Origin: Flavobacterium zepuense
Lineage (GTDB): Bacteria; Bacteroidota; Bacteroidia; Flavobacteriales; Flavobacteriaceae
Direction: 5' to 3'
NCBI RefSeq assembly: GCF_007097145.1
Contig: NZ_VJVZ01000003.1
Span: 62,001-126,000 of the forward strand
Length of the DNA stretch: 64,000 nucleotides
Part shown: in pieces, positions 1 through 8,471 of the stretch
Numbering within the stretch: the first letter of the stretch is position 1
Layout: the number at the start of each line of letters is the position of its first letter
The notes under the pieces: generated by a model
What the model was told of the DNA's origin: nothing
Database searches by the model: none
Seen by the model: the letters and a program-made list of their open reading frames with translations, nothing else
Made by a program: the position numbers and the translations under genes

Positions 1-826
1 TGCGCTTACCGACCTGGGTGCCGACCGTAAGAGCCTTATTATAAATGTAGGCGGCGGCGTGGTGACCGACCTTGGCGGGTTTGCAGCATCTACCTTTAAA
101 AGGGGGCTTGATTTTATTAATGTGCCCACCTCCTTGTTAGCTATGGTTGATGCCTCTGTGGGCGGCAAAACCGGTGTAGACCTTGGTGCCCTTAAAAACC
201 AGGTTGGCGTTATAAACAACCCTATTGCGGTACTTATAGATACACAGTTTTTAGAAACCCTCCCTGCCGAAGAAATGCGATCGGGGCTTGCAGAGATGCT
301 TAAGCACGGCCTGATTGCCGATGCCGTGTACTGGAATAATTTTTTAGACTTAAACAATTTATCCTTAACTGATTTAGAGGTATTAATTCACCGGTCGGTT
401 CAAATAAAAAATGAGGTGGTAATACAGGATCCTACAGAGAAAAGCCTTCGCAAAATACTCAACTTTGGCCATACTATGGGGCACGCTATTGAGTCGTATT
501 TCCTTGAAAATGAAAATAAAAAAACCCTGCTGCACGGCGAGGCTATTGCTATAGGTATGATACTGGAAGCATATTTTTCTAAAGAGAAAAACCTCATTAC
601 AGAAAGCGAATATACCGAGATTAAAGACGTTATAAATTCTATTTACCCTAAGGTAGATTTTACTGCTGATGACATCACAGCAATTATAGATTTACTGATA
701 CACGATAAAAAAAATGAGGCCGGAAAGGTACAATTTGTACTGCTGGAAGGTATTGGTAATGCAGTTATTGATAAATTAATTGATAACCATCTTATTATCA
801 ATGCGTTTAAAGACTATCAAAACTAA
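1..826 (+). CDS. aroB: 3-dehydroquinate synthase, 5'-truncated by window edge
   Basis: AroB converts DAHP to 3-dehydroquinate, the second step of the shikimate pathway, in the cytoplasm with NAD and a divalent metal. The reading frame is already open at base 2, so the N-terminus lies outside the window; a GTG at 59 is internal, not the start. The first visible residues give the family NAD-binding signature GGGVVTDLGGF, followed by DASVGGKTGVD and the metal-binding NFGHTMGHAIE. About 274 residues are visible of a usual 350 or so. No partner gene is visible upstream; aroC lies about 27 kb further on, so the pathway is scattered. Identity is secure. Confidence 0.96.
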   Translation, partial: ALTDLGADRKSLIINVGGGVVTDLGGFAASTFKRGLDFINVPTSLLAMVDASVGGKTGVDLGALKNQVGVINNPIAVLIDTQFLETLPAEEMRSGLAEMLKHGLIADAVYWNNFLDLNNLSLTDLEVLIHRSVQIKNEVVIQDPTEKSLRKILNFGHTMGHAIESYFLENENKKTLLHGEAIAIGMILEAYFSKEKNLITESEYTEIKDVINSIYPKVDFTADDITAIIDLLIHDKKNEAGKVQFVLLEGIGNAVIDKLIDNHLIINAFKDYQN

Positions 827-883
827 CATTTTTTTAAGACATTTGTTTTTAAATACGAACTATTATTTTTTACATTTGCCCTG

Positions 884-1060
884 ATGAAAATAAAACAAGA
901 CATGTTTTCCCTCTTTGGGGCCAACAGGAAATATGAGTCTTTGGCTACAATATTGCTGCCTGTATTGTCTTTCAGGAATATACACCGGGAAGTGGTTTTA
1001 TACCTGGGTACAAACTGCAGCGAAAAGCTCCAGATACGATATGCTAATTTAAGGGTTTGA
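884..1060 (+). CDS. possible 58-residue ORF, unrecognised
   Basis: A short ATG-to-TGA frame (starts MKIKQDMFSLFG, ends QIRYANLRV) lies in the 300-base gap between aroB and the arginine decarboxylase. A Bacteroidetes-type -7 box, TACATTTG, lies at 871-878 just before the ATG, which would give an almost leaderless message. I do not recognise the protein and see no signal peptide or membrane segment. It could be a real small gene, the remnant of a longer one, or chance. The only support is the promoter-like box and an uninterrupted frame. Confidence 0.25.
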   Translation: MKIKQDMFSLFGANRKYESLATILLPVLSFRNIHREVVLYLGTNCSEKLQIRYANLRV

Positions 1061-1124
1061 AATTGAGGCTATAATTATAGGATACTACACACACTATTTT
1101 TTAATTCTTACATTATACCTTAAA

Positions 1125-2543
1125 ATGAACACAAAATATTTCGACTTAATAAACCAAACATTTTACTTTCCACAAGAAGAGTTTACACTTAGCAAAGAAA
1201 ATACATTACAGTTTCATAATATTGATTTGATGAAACTGGTTGAGCAGTACGGTACTCCACTAAAGTTTACCTACCTGCCGCAAATTTCATCTAACATCCG
1301 CAAGGCAAAAAGCTGGTTTAGGAATGCGATGGAAAAAAACAAGTACGATGGTAAATACTACTATTGCTACTGTACTAAGAGTTCTCACTTTGAGTACATT
1401 ATGAATGAGGCTTTTAAAAACAATATTCATATAGAAACCTCTGCTGCATTTGATGTTAACATTGTAGAAAAACTGTTAGAGTCGGGTAAAATAAATAAGA
1501 ATACTTATGTAATTTGCAACGGCTTTAAAAGAGACCAGTACATAGAGAATATTGCAAGGCTAATGAACAATGGCCACAAGCAAACCATTCCGATAATTGA
1601 CAATTACGAAGAACTTGACCTGTTACAGGAAAAAATAAACGGTAAGTTTAAAATCGGCATACGTATTGCTGCCGAAGAAGAACCTAAATTTGAGTTTTAT
1701 ACTTCAAGATTAGGTATCGGTTACAAAAACATACTGCCTTTTTACCGCAAGCAAATACTGGAAAATAAGAATGTAGAGCTTAAAATGCTTCACTTCTTTA
1801 TTAATACCGGTATAAGGGATACATCATATTACTGGAACGAGCTTTCTAAATGTTTAAAGGTGTACATTAACCTTAAAAAAGAATGCCCAAGCCTTGACAG
1901 CCTTAATATAGGTGGTGGTTTCCCAATTAAAAACTCGCTTGCTTTTGAGTATGATTATCAATACATGATTGATGAGATTACCAATCAGATAAAAATTGCG
2001 TGTGATGAGGCCGAAGTAGATGTACCTAACATATTTACAGAGTTCGGTTCGTTTACCGTTGGCGAAAGTGCCGGTGCTATTTACCAGGTGCTTTATCAAA
2101 AACAACAAAATGACAGGGAAAAATGGAATATGATCGACTCATCTTTCATTACCACCCTGCCGGATACCTGGGCCATCAACAAGCGTTTTATTATGCTTGC
2201 CATTAACCGATGGAACGACCAGTATGAGCGTGTGCTTTTAGGCGGAATGACGTGCGACAGCGACGATTATTACAACTCTGAGCAAAACTTAAATGCCATT
2301 TACCTGCCTAAATACAACCGCGATAAGCCATTGTACATTGGTTTTTTTAACACTGGTGCCTACCAGGAAACCATAGGCGGCTACGGAGGGCTTCACCACT
2401 GCCTTATCCCCCAGCCTAAACACATCCTGATAGACCGCGACGAGAACGGCTTCCTGGCTACAGAGATTTTCTCCGAACAGCAGAAGGCCGAAGATGTACT
2501 TAAAATTTTAGGGTACAGCGATACAACTACCGAGAAGAAATAA
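1125..2543 (+). CDS. speA: Arginine decarboxylase, PLP fold-III type
   Basis: Decarboxylates L-arginine to agmatine, the entry to polyamine synthesis. At 472 residues it is the short fold-III (alanine-racemase / diaminopimelate decarboxylase-like) form found in Bacteroidetes rather than the longer E. coli SpeA. The likely PLP lysine is K85 in CYCTKSSHFEY, in place of the family YAxKAN. A glycine-rich phosphate-binding loop IGGGFP lies near residue 263, and a conserved Cys-Asp pair (MTCDSDDYY) near residue 376. Only 39 bases separate it from the deoxyhypusine-synthase-like gene downstream, so the two are probably co-transcribed. No agmatinase lies between or beside them. A related decarboxylase specificity cannot be fully excluded. 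Confidence 0.85.
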   Translation: MNTKYFDLINQTFYFPQEEFTLSKENTLQFHNIDLMKLVEQYGTPLKFTYLPQISSNIRKAKSWFRNAMEKNKYDGKYYYCYCTKSSHFEYIMNEAFKNNIHIETSAAFDVNIVEKLLESGKINKNTYVICNGFKRDQYIENIARLMNNGHKQTIPIIDNYEELDLLQEKINGKFKIGIRIAAEEEPKFEFYTSRLGIGYKNILPFYRKQILENKNVELKMLHFFINTGIRDTSYYWNELSKCLKVYINLKKECPSLDSLNIGGGFPIKNSLAFEYDYQYMIDEITNQIKIACDEAEVDVPNIFTEFGSFTVGESAGAIYQVLYQKQQNDREKWNMIDSSFITTLPDTWAINKRFIMLAINRWNDQYERVLLGGMTCDSDDYYNSEQNLNAIYLPKYNRDKPLYIGFFNTGAYQETIGGYGGLHHCLIPQPKHILIDRDENGFLATEIFSEQQKAEDVLKILGYSDTTTEKK

Positions 2544-2582
2544 AGATTTACTGAATATTTACAACAAACAAACTTTACAGAA

Positions 2583-3554
2583 ATGAATAAAGGACCAATT
2601 AGCCAGTTTATCGAAAAGTACTACCTGCACTTTAATGCAGCGGCACTTGTAGATGCTGCAAAAGCTTATGAAAAGCAATTGCAGGACGGCGCCAAAATGA
2701 TGGTTACCCTTGCAGGTGCCATGAGTACGGCAGAACTGGGTAAGATTTTTGCCGAGATGATCCGTAAGGATAAAGTACAGATTATATCATGTACCGGCGC
2801 AAACCTTGAAGAAGATATCATGAACCTTGTGGCCCACTCACACTACGAGAGGGTGCCTAACTACCGTGACCTTACCCCTCAGCAGGAGTGGGATTTGCTG
2901 GAAAGGGGCCTAAACCGTGTTACAGATACCTGTATACCGGAGCATGAGGCTTTTCGCCGCCTGCAAAAACACATTTACAAAATTTGGAAGGATGCCGATG
3001 ATAAAGGCGAGCGTTACTTTCCGCATGAGTTTATGTACAAATTGCTGTTAAGCGGTGTTCTTGAAGAATACTATGAGATTGATCTTAAAGACAGCTGGAT
3101 GTATGCCGCTGCCGAAGCAAACCTGCCAATTATAGTACCGGGATGGGAAGACAGTACTATGGGTAACATTTTTGCTTCATATGTTATAAAAGGCGAGTTA
3201 AAAGCCTCTACAATGAAATCAGGTATTGAGTACATGACGTATCTTGCCGACTGGTATTCTAAAAACAGCAGCAATGGCGTTGGGTTCTTCCAGATTGGTG
3301 GTGGTATTGCGGGAGATTTCCCTATCTGTGTTGTACCGATGCTTTATCAAGATATGGAAATGCACGATGTGCCTTTCTGGAGCTATTTTTGCCAAATATC
3401 TGATTCTACCACAAGTTACGGCTCCTACTCTGGCGCTGTGCCTAACGAAAAGATAACATGGGGTAAATTAGACATCAATACACCAAAATTTATTATAGAA
3501 TCTGATGCAACTATCGTTGCACCTCTTATATTTGCTTACTTATTAGATTTATAG
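2583..3554 (+). CDS. Deoxyhypusine synthase family protein
   Basis: A 323-residue member of the deoxyhypusine synthase family. In eukaryotes and archaea these enzymes transfer the aminobutyl group of spermidine, via NAD and an imine on a lysine, to eIF5A; plant homospermidine synthase evolved from this family. The catalytic lysine region is present as ITWGKL, with K295 matching the lysine of the eukaryotic VSWGKI motif. Also visible are a glycine-rich ISCTGANLEED segment and GGGIAGDFP, which suit the NAD-binding core. Bacteria lack eIF5A, so a small polyamine acceptor is more likely. The gene directly follows arginine decarboxylase, which supports a polyamine role; homospermidine synthesis is an inference. 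Confidence 0.82.
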   Translation: MNKGPISQFIEKYYLHFNAAALVDAAKAYEKQLQDGAKMMVTLAGAMSTAELGKIFAEMIRKDKVQIISCTGANLEEDIMNLVAHSHYERVPNYRDLTPQQEWDLLERGLNRVTDTCIPEHEAFRRLQKHIYKIWKDADDKGERYFPHEFMYKLLLSGVLEEYYEIDLKDSWMYAAAEANLPIIVPGWEDSTMGNIFASYVIKGELKASTMKSGIEYMTYLADWYSKNSSNGVGFFQIGGGIAGDFPICVVPMLYQDMEMHDVPFWSYFCQISDSTTSYGSYSGAVPNEKITWGKLDINTPKFIIESDATIVAPLIFAYLLDL

Positions 3555-3561
3555 TTGACTT

Positions 3562-3972
3562 ATGAAAAGAGTTATTGTTGATTACGCTAAACTGACCAAC
3601 GAAATTTTAACCTTGCTGGTTGAAAGGTTTCCGGACGGATATGACGATTCGCATATAATCCGTTTTAAAAACGCCAAGAACGAAACAATTGAAGCGGTTG
3701 AAGTAAAAACGGAAGATACCATATACCTTGTTAAGGTGAGCACTAAATTAGCCGACAGGATCGAGAATTTTGACGATGATGATATGGATGATCCGGCAGA
3801 TGATATGGATGCATTAAAAGAGCTTGAAATCGATGACGAGGATGACGACGATGATGAGCCTGCAAAAGAAGTAATTGAACTTGATCCGGATGAAGATGAT
3901 GAGGATGGCGAAGGCAGCAGCCGCGACATTGCTGATGATGAAGACGATGAGGATGATGAAGACGATAGATAA
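3562..3972 (+). CDS. Conserved protein with highly acidic C-terminal tail
   Basis: A 136-residue protein starting only 7 bases after the stop of the deoxyhypusine-synthase-like gene, so probably the last gene of that transcript; a strong terminator follows at 4004. The N-terminal 70 or so residues look globular (MKRVIVDYAKLTNEILTLL), with no signal peptide or membrane segment. The rest, from about residue 72, is almost wholly Asp and Glu (runs of DDDDMDD, DEDDDDDE, DDEDDEDDEDD) and must be disordered. Similar proteins are widespread in flavobacteria, sometimes loosely labelled DNA primase; nothing here shows a primase motif. The tail could mimic nucleic acid or bind polyamines or metals, but that is speculation. 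Function unknown. Confidence 0.7.
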   Translation: MKRVIVDYAKLTNEILTLLVERFPDGYDDSHIIRFKNAKNETIEAVEVKTEDTIYLVKVSTKLADRIENFDDDDMDDPADDMDALKELEIDDEDDDDDEPAKEVIELDPDEDDEDGEGSSRDIADDEDDEDDEDDR

Positions 3973-4003
3973 TACCGGTTTTATAAAATAGCTTATATAT
4001 TAA

Positions 4004-4029
4004 AGAACTCTTAACAGAGTTCTTTTTTT
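4004..4029 (+). terminator. Intrinsic terminator after polyamine operon
   Basis: Perfect 7-bp stem AGAACTC / GAGTTCT with a 6-base loop, followed by a run of T. It ends the speA / DHS-like / acidic protein transcript and separates it from the lipoprotein gene that starts about 20 bases later. Confidence 0.85.
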
Positions 4030-4049
4030 ATGGGTTAAACCTTACTTTT

Positions 4050-4526
4050 ATGAAAACAAAAACCATGAAAAATAAATTGATGCTACTGGCTGCCGGAATT
4101 TTGATGTTCAGCTGCCAGAAAAAAGAAGAGAAAACTGTTATTGAAGACACTACTGTTGAGGCAGAAGCGCCGGTTGCTGAGGCGCCTGAGCAAATATGCT
4201 TTTTAAATGTAGTTTCTAAAGACAGTATAGTACTTAATTTTACTAAAAGTGGCGATAGCGTTGTAGGAACTTTTAAATGGCTGCCTGCCGAAAAAGACAA
4301 AAAAATAACCGAATTTAAAGGGGTAATAAGCGGAAATACCGTTACCGCTATTGGTGAGGCTTTGGCCGAAGGCACGACCAATAAAGAAGAACTTATTTTT
4401 ACAATAGACGGTGGGCAGGCTAAAGTGAAATTTGGCGAAATGGCCGAAAGCAGCGATGGCGTATGGCGCTACAAAAACAAAAATGCAACATCAGATCAGG
4501 TTCTTAATAAAGTAGACTGCCTGTAG
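4050..4526 (+). CDS. Predicted lipoprotein, unknown function
   Basis: A 158-residue protein with a classic lipoprotein signal: basic start, hydrophobic LMLLAAGILMF and lipobox MFSC followed by Gln and Lys residues. The mature Cys is residue 22 from this start, or 17 from the in-frame ATG at 4065, which looks just as plausible. The mature part begins with a charged Glu/Ala/Val linker (KKEEKTVIEDTTVEAEAPVAEAPEQ), then a small beta-rich domain with a repeated Val/Gly pattern. It ends in KVDCL, so one Cys besides the lipidated one could matter. I do not recognise the family. It is probably a periplasm-facing lipoprotein. Confidence 0.75.
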   Translation: MKTKTMKNKLMLLAAGILMFSCQKKEEKTVIEDTTVEAEAPVAEAPEQICFLNVVSKDSIVLNFTKSGDSVVGTFKWLPAEKDKKITEFKGVISGNTVTAIGEALAEGTTNKEELIFTIDGGQAKVKFGEMAESSDGVWRYKNKNATSDQVLNKVDCL

Positions 4527-4544
4527 TACATTGTAATCACAAAA

Positions 4545-4582
4545 GATTATTATGAACCCTGTAGATTATTATGAACCCTGTA
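4545..4582 (+). repeat. 19-bp tandem duplication over a start codon
   Basis: The 19-base unit GATTATTATGAACCCTGTA occurs twice head to tail (4545-4563 and 4564-4582), duplicating the leader and ATG of the DUF1801 gene. The upstream ATG at 4552 is out of frame with the gene and opens a short decoy frame ending near residue 43; the downstream ATG at 4571 is the functional one. Confidence 0.95.
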
Positions 4583-4921
4583 GATTCTTACATTGCAAAC
4601 TTTCCTCCTGCTACCCAAAAACTGTTGTGGCAAATCAGGGAAACAATACTAAGTGCCGCTCCACGGGCAGAGGAAAGCATTAGTTACGGCATGCCGGCTT
4701 ATAAAACAAACGGTAAGCCATTGGTGTATTTTGCGGGTTGCAAAAACCATATAGGTTTTTATGCCACGCCCACAGGCCATAAAGAGTTTGAAGCCGAACT
4801 AAGCCACTATAAACAAGGCAAAGGATCGGTGCAGTTTCCAATAAATGAAGATTTGCCTATCGACCTGATAAGCCGTATTGTTACCTTTAGGGTGCAGGAA
4901 AATGAGGCTAAGAGAAAATAA
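4571..4921 (+). CDS. DUF1801 / YdhG-like protein
   Basis: A 116-residue cytosolic protein of the DUF1801 family, which includes YdhG, described as a frataxin-like iron chaperone in Bacillus. Typical family features are the opening DSYIANFPPATQKLLWQIRETI, then AEESISYGMPAYK, LVYFAGCKNHIGFY and KGSVQFPINEDLP. The start at 4571 is chosen because the in-frame protein begins exactly at the family N-terminus; the upstream ATG at 4552 comes from a 19-bp duplication and is out of frame. It converges on the helicase gene downstream. The iron-binding role is not shown by this sequence. Confidence 0.85.
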   Translation: MNPVDSYIANFPPATQKLLWQIRETILSAAPRAEESISYGMPAYKTNGKPLVYFAGCKNHIGFYATPTGHKEFEAELSHYKQGKGSVQFPINEDLPIDLISRIVTFRVQENEAKRK

Positions 4922-4986
4922 GTTGTGGGTTTTGAGTTTCGGTTCAAAGTTTCAACTCGTAGCCCACAATTCAAAACCCGCAATAT
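4922..4986. repeat. Imperfect intergenic palindrome between convergent genes
   Basis: TTGTGGGTTTTGAG at the left is nearly the reverse complement of TTCAAAACCCGCAA at the right, with a second pairing (GTGGG / CCCAC) inside. It fills the whole gap between the convergent DUF1801 and helicase genes and could fold as a two-way terminator. It belongs to a style of AGTTT / AAACT word repeats seen at other gene ends in this window. Confidence 0.55.
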
Positions 4987-4988
4987 AT

Positions 4989-7325
4989 TTACTCCAAAAC
5001 ATCAAGCTTTGCAAAACGAAGTAACAGTTTTTTGATACCCCCTACCTCAAACTGAATTTCAGCTTTCCTGTCGGCGCCTACGCCTTCCAGGTTAAGTACC
5101 TTGCCTTTACCAAAACGCTCGTGCATTACTACATTACCTGCTGCAAGCTTACTGTCGTGTGCTACCGGGCTGTTAGGCGCATTGGTTGCCATAGGTTTAA
5201 GCCTGCGTATGCCCATATCGGGTTTTGGGTCGTTATCAGTAATCCATTTTGGTGGCGTGCCGTTAGCAGGCTTTACCTGCCTAAGCTTTGATTTATCTAC
5301 ATCGCCAAAAATATCAGTGTTTATCATGGGCTTGTAGCGGTAATTGGTCTCGGCCGGTGTAAGGTATTCTAAAAAGTTATCGGTTATCTCTTCAATAAAG
5401 CGCGATGGCTCACTATCAACCAGTTTGCCCCAGCGGTAACGTGATTGTGCATATGTAAGGTACGCTTGGTGCTCGGCACGGGTAAGGGCCACATAGAAAA
5501 GGCGGCGTTCTTCTTCCAGCTCGCTACGGGTGTTCATACTCATGGCACTCGGAAAAAGGTCTTCCTCCATCCCCACAATAAACACGTGCGGAAACTCTAA
5601 CCCCTTTGCAAGGTGAATGGTCATTAGCGCCACGCGGTCGTCATCGCCGGTATCTTTGTCAAGGTCGCTTGCCAGGGCCACATCTTCTAAAAATTCAGAT
5701 AATGCACCCCTTGCGCCGTCCACTTCTACCTGACCTTCTATAAAGTCACGTATACCGTTTAATAACTCCTCAATATTTTCTATACGGGCAATACCCTCAG
5801 GTGTTGCATCCTTTTTAAGCTCCTGTATAAGCCCTGTTTTTTTGGCTATATGTTCCGACAAGTAAAAGGCATCATGGGTTTCGTTAATAACCTGGAAGCT
5901 TTTAATCATCATCACAAAATCGTGTAGCTTGTTCTTGGTACCGGCATTAAGCCTCAGGTCTATCTTATCGATATTTTCCATGACCTCAAAAACCGACCTC
6001 CCGTAATGGTTAGCCGCTACAGTAAGTTTTTCGAGGGTGCTGTCGCCAATACCTCGTGCCGGGTAGTTAATAACCCGCATTAGCGCCTCTTCATCCTTAG
6101 GGTTAATAACAAGCCTTAAATAACCCAGTACGTCTTTAATTTCCTTGCGTTGATAGAACGACAGGCCACCGTAAATTCGGTACGGAATATCGCGCTTACG
6201 GAGGGCATCCTCCATTGCGCGAGACTGTGCGTTGGTACGGTATAAAATGGCAAAACTGCTGTTTTTAAGCTGGTTTTGCATTTTCTCTTCAAAAATGGTG
6301 CTGGCTACAAAACGGCCTTCCTCGCCATCGGTCATGCTGCGGTGTACCTTTATGCGCGGGCCATCGTCATTGGCTGTCCACACCACTTTATCAAGTTTGG
6401 TCTTGTTCTTATCTATAATGGCATTGGCTGCCTCAACAATGTTTTTAGACGATCGGTAATTTTGCTCCAGGCGGTACATTTGCACGCCATCATAATCCTT
6501 CTGGAAGTTCAGGATGTTGTTAATGTTAGCCCCCCTAAACGCGTAAATACTCTGGGCATCATCGCCCACCACGCATATATTCTGGAATTTATCCGACAGT
6601 GCCCTAACAATAAGGTACTGCGAATGGTTGGTATCCTGGTACTCATCTACCAGTATGTACCTAAAACGGTCCTGGTATTTGGCAAGTACTTCCGGGAAAC
6701 GGTTAAGCAGCTCATTGGTGCGCAGCAGGAGGTCATCAAAGTCCATCGCTCCGGCTTTAAAGCAACGGTCTACATATTGCTGGTAAATTTCACCCAGGCG
6801 CGGCTTTTTGCTCATTGCATCGGCTTCCTGAAGCTCCGGGTTATTAAAATACGCCTTAACGGTTATAAGGCTGTTTTTATACGATGATATACGGCTAAGT
6901 ACCTGTTTGGGCTTGTAAACATCTTTATCAAGCTGCATTTCTTTAATGATAGAGCTTATAAGGCGCACACTGTCCTGGCTGTCGTAAATACTAAAGTTAG
7001 AAGGGAAGCCCAGCTTATCGGCTTCAAAGCGCAGTATTTTGGCAAAGATGGAGTGAAACGTACCCATCCAAAGGTTCTTGGCTTCAGAACTGCCCACAAT
7101 ATCGGAAATACGCTTTTTCATTTCCTTTGCCGCCTTATTGGTAAAGGTAAGCGCCAGGATGTTAAACGCATCTACGCCCTGGCTCATTAGGTAGGCAATG
7201 CGTATGGTTAATACCCTTGTTTTGCCCGATCCTGCACCGGCAATAATAATCATTGGCCCGTCTTTTTGAAGGGTTGGCGCCTGCTGGGCCTCGTTTAACT
7301 GGCTTATATAATTGTGGATGTCCAT
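4989..7325 (-). CDS. pcrA: UvrD/PcrA-type superfamily 1 DNA helicase
   Basis: ATP-driven 3'-5' DNA helicase of the UvrD/Rep/PcrA family (778 residues, usual length), acting in nucleotide excision repair, mismatch repair and replication fork clearing. Motifs in order: Q-motif LNEAQQAP near residue 10, Walker A GAGSGKT at 30-36, motif Ia FTNKAAKEM, motif II DEYQ at 227-230, motif III VGDDAQSIYAFRGA from 253, motif IV QNYRSS, and motifs V/VI TIHLAKGLEF and YVALTRA. The C-terminal 45 residues (VVMHERFGKGKVLNLEG) match the PcrA Tudor-like RNA polymerase-binding domain. A likely -7 box TATTTTTG sits on the minus strand at 7345-7352. Whether to call it uvrD or pcrA is a matter of naming. Confidence 0.95.
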   Translation of the reverse strand: MDIHNYISQLNEAQQAPTLQKDGPMIIIAGAGSGKTRVLTIRIAYLMSQGVDAFNILALTFTNKAAKEMKKRISDIVGSSEAKNLWMGTFHSIFAKILRFEADKLGFPSNFSIYDSQDSVRLISSIIKEMQLDKDVYKPKQVLSRISSYKNSLITVKAYFNNPELQEADAMSKKPRLGEIYQQYVDRCFKAGAMDFDDLLLRTNELLNRFPEVLAKYQDRFRYILVDEYQDTNHSQYLIVRALSDKFQNICVVGDDAQSIYAFRGANINNILNFQKDYDGVQMYRLEQNYRSSKNIVEAANAIIDKNKTKLDKVVWTANDDGPRIKVHRSMTDGEEGRFVASTIFEEKMQNQLKNSSFAILYRTNAQSRAMEDALRKRDIPYRIYGGLSFYQRKEIKDVLGYLRLVINPKDEEALMRVINYPARGIGDSTLEKLTVAANHYGRSVFEVMENIDKIDLRLNAGTKNKLHDFVMMIKSFQVINETHDAFYLSEHIAKKTGLIQELKKDATPEGIARIENIEELLNGIRDFIEGQVEVDGARGALSEFLEDVALASDLDKDTGDDDRVALMTIHLAKGLEFPHVFIVGMEEDLFPSAMSMNTRSELEEERRLFYVALTRAEHQAYLTYAQSRYRWGKLVDSEPSRFIEEITDNFLEYLTPAETNYRYKPMINTDIFGDVDKSKLRQVKPANGTPPKWITDNDPKPDMGIRRLKPMATNAPNSPVAHDSKLAAGNVVMHERFGKGKVLNLEGVGADRKAEIQFEVGGIKKLLLRFAKLDVLE

Positions 7326-7372
7326 TGTGTAGCTTTGAGAAATGCAAAAATAACTATTTTACCCGACATACA

Positions 7373-7765
7373 TCAGGCAACTGCACCATCTTTAGCAAGC
7401 CAAAACCTGTCTGGCCAAAAGGCTAAAACTATTCCTATAAAATACGCCAGCAGGTCGCTCCACAAAAAACCCGACCCCAACACCAGCCTGCCAAATAGTG
7501 TAGCACGCAATGCTGTGGCCCAAGGCGCTTCATACAACTGAAAAGCCTCTATAGCATAGCAGGTTACCAAAGCAATAACAGCCCTGTGCAAACTTTTGGT
7601 ATGGGGCAGCAAAAAGCTGTAGAAATAGTACATCATAAAAGCGTACAACACATCGCCAAGGTACAGGTTAACCATATCCGGAAATAAATCCTGCCGGTGC
7701 CTTGCCAGCAGTCCTGTAATTATGGTAAGCAGGGCAATTACAAGATAAATTAGGCGCTGTTTCAT
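7373..7765 (-). CDS. DUF2809 membrane protein
   Basis: A 130-residue integral membrane protein with about four hydrophobic segments. It shows the DUF2809 pattern: an N-terminal helix ending in GLLARH, LGDVLYAFMMYYF, IEAFQLYEAPW and a C-terminal LGSGFLWSDLLAYFIGIVLAFW. This family is small, of unknown function and related in layout to VanZ-like proteins. It lies just upstream of the helicase on the same strand with a 47-base gap, but no functional link is evident. Confidence 0.8.
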   Translation of the reverse strand: MKQRLIYLVIALLTIITGLLARHRQDLFPDMVNLYLGDVLYAFMMYYFYSFLLPHTKSLHRAVIALVTCYAIEAFQLYEAPWATALRATLFGRLVLGSGFLWSDLLAYFIGIVLAFWPDRFWLAKDGAVA

Positions 7766-7911
7766 AAATATATCGTTAAACCAAAGGTAGCCTTAAAATT
7801 ATTTTTAGAGGGCAACTGCAAATTATAACTTATTTCGTTATTTTCGCTTTTCACAATTATATAAGCCTAATTTACGTTACCATTACTAACCTTAACTGTT
7901 TAACTATATTT

Positions 7912-8439
7912 ATGAATACTACCCGACTTATAGAGCTTATCCTGTATATTGTTCCTGCCGCTATTACCGGCCTTGTGGCGTACTATTTTTTTAAAATGCA
8001 TACCGATAATGAGGAAGGCCGCCGCCGTTATGTAATACACAAAGAAGCCCAAAAAACAGCATTGCCGCTTCGCCTGCAGGCTTACGAAAGGCTTATTTTG
8101 TTCCTGGAGCGTATTAACCCTGCAAAACTACTGGTGCGTATTTCGCCGCAATCATCTAACAAGCATGATTATGAAGAGTACATAATTGGCCAGATAGAGC
8201 AGGAATTTGAGCACAACCTTACACAGCAAATTTACATTTCGGCAGAATGCTGGGATATTATTACTACTGCCAAGAACGCCACCATACAAACCATTCGTAA
8301 AACCAACATGAGCGAGCGTGTAGATACAGCCAACAAACTGCGCGAGGTGATGCTAACCGACCTGTTTGATAAGCAAAGCCCAAGCAGCGTAGCCATTGCC
8401 TACCTTAAAAACGAGGTATCAGGCCTTTGGACAGATTAA
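7912..8439 (+). CDS. Conserved Bacteroidetes protein with one N-terminal membrane helix
   Basis: A 175-residue protein with one N-terminal transmembrane segment (LIELILYIVPAAITGLVAYYFF) and a long helical, charged cytoplasmic part (EEGRRRYVIHKEAQKTALPLRLQAYERLILFLERI). The pattern is that of an uncharacterised Bacteroidetes family, DUF7935-like from memory. Helix-rich content with many Gln/Glu/Arg suggests a coiled-coil scaffold. It stands alone, followed by its own terminator at 8472. Function unknown. Confidence 0.7.
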   Translation: MNTTRLIELILYIVPAAITGLVAYYFFKMHTDNEEGRRRYVIHKEAQKTALPLRLQAYERLILFLERINPAKLLVRISPQSSNKHDYEEYIIGQIEQEFEHNLTQQIYISAECWDIITTAKNATIQTIRKTNMSERVDTANKLREVMLTDLFDKQSPSSVAIAYLKNEVSGLWTD

Positions 8440-8471
8440 ATTATATAGTCAGATTTAATTGGATTACATAT

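Noticed and set aside
3582..3929. 115-residue minus-strand open frame rich in serine
   Set aside because: It is the shadow of the GAT/GAC/GAA-rich acidic tail of the plus-strand gene; poly-Ser opposite poly-Asp is expected and has no start or promoter support.
6276..6887. 203-residue plus-strand open frame inside the helicase gene
   Set aside because: Fully contained opposite conserved helicase motifs; composition is that of antisense sequence.
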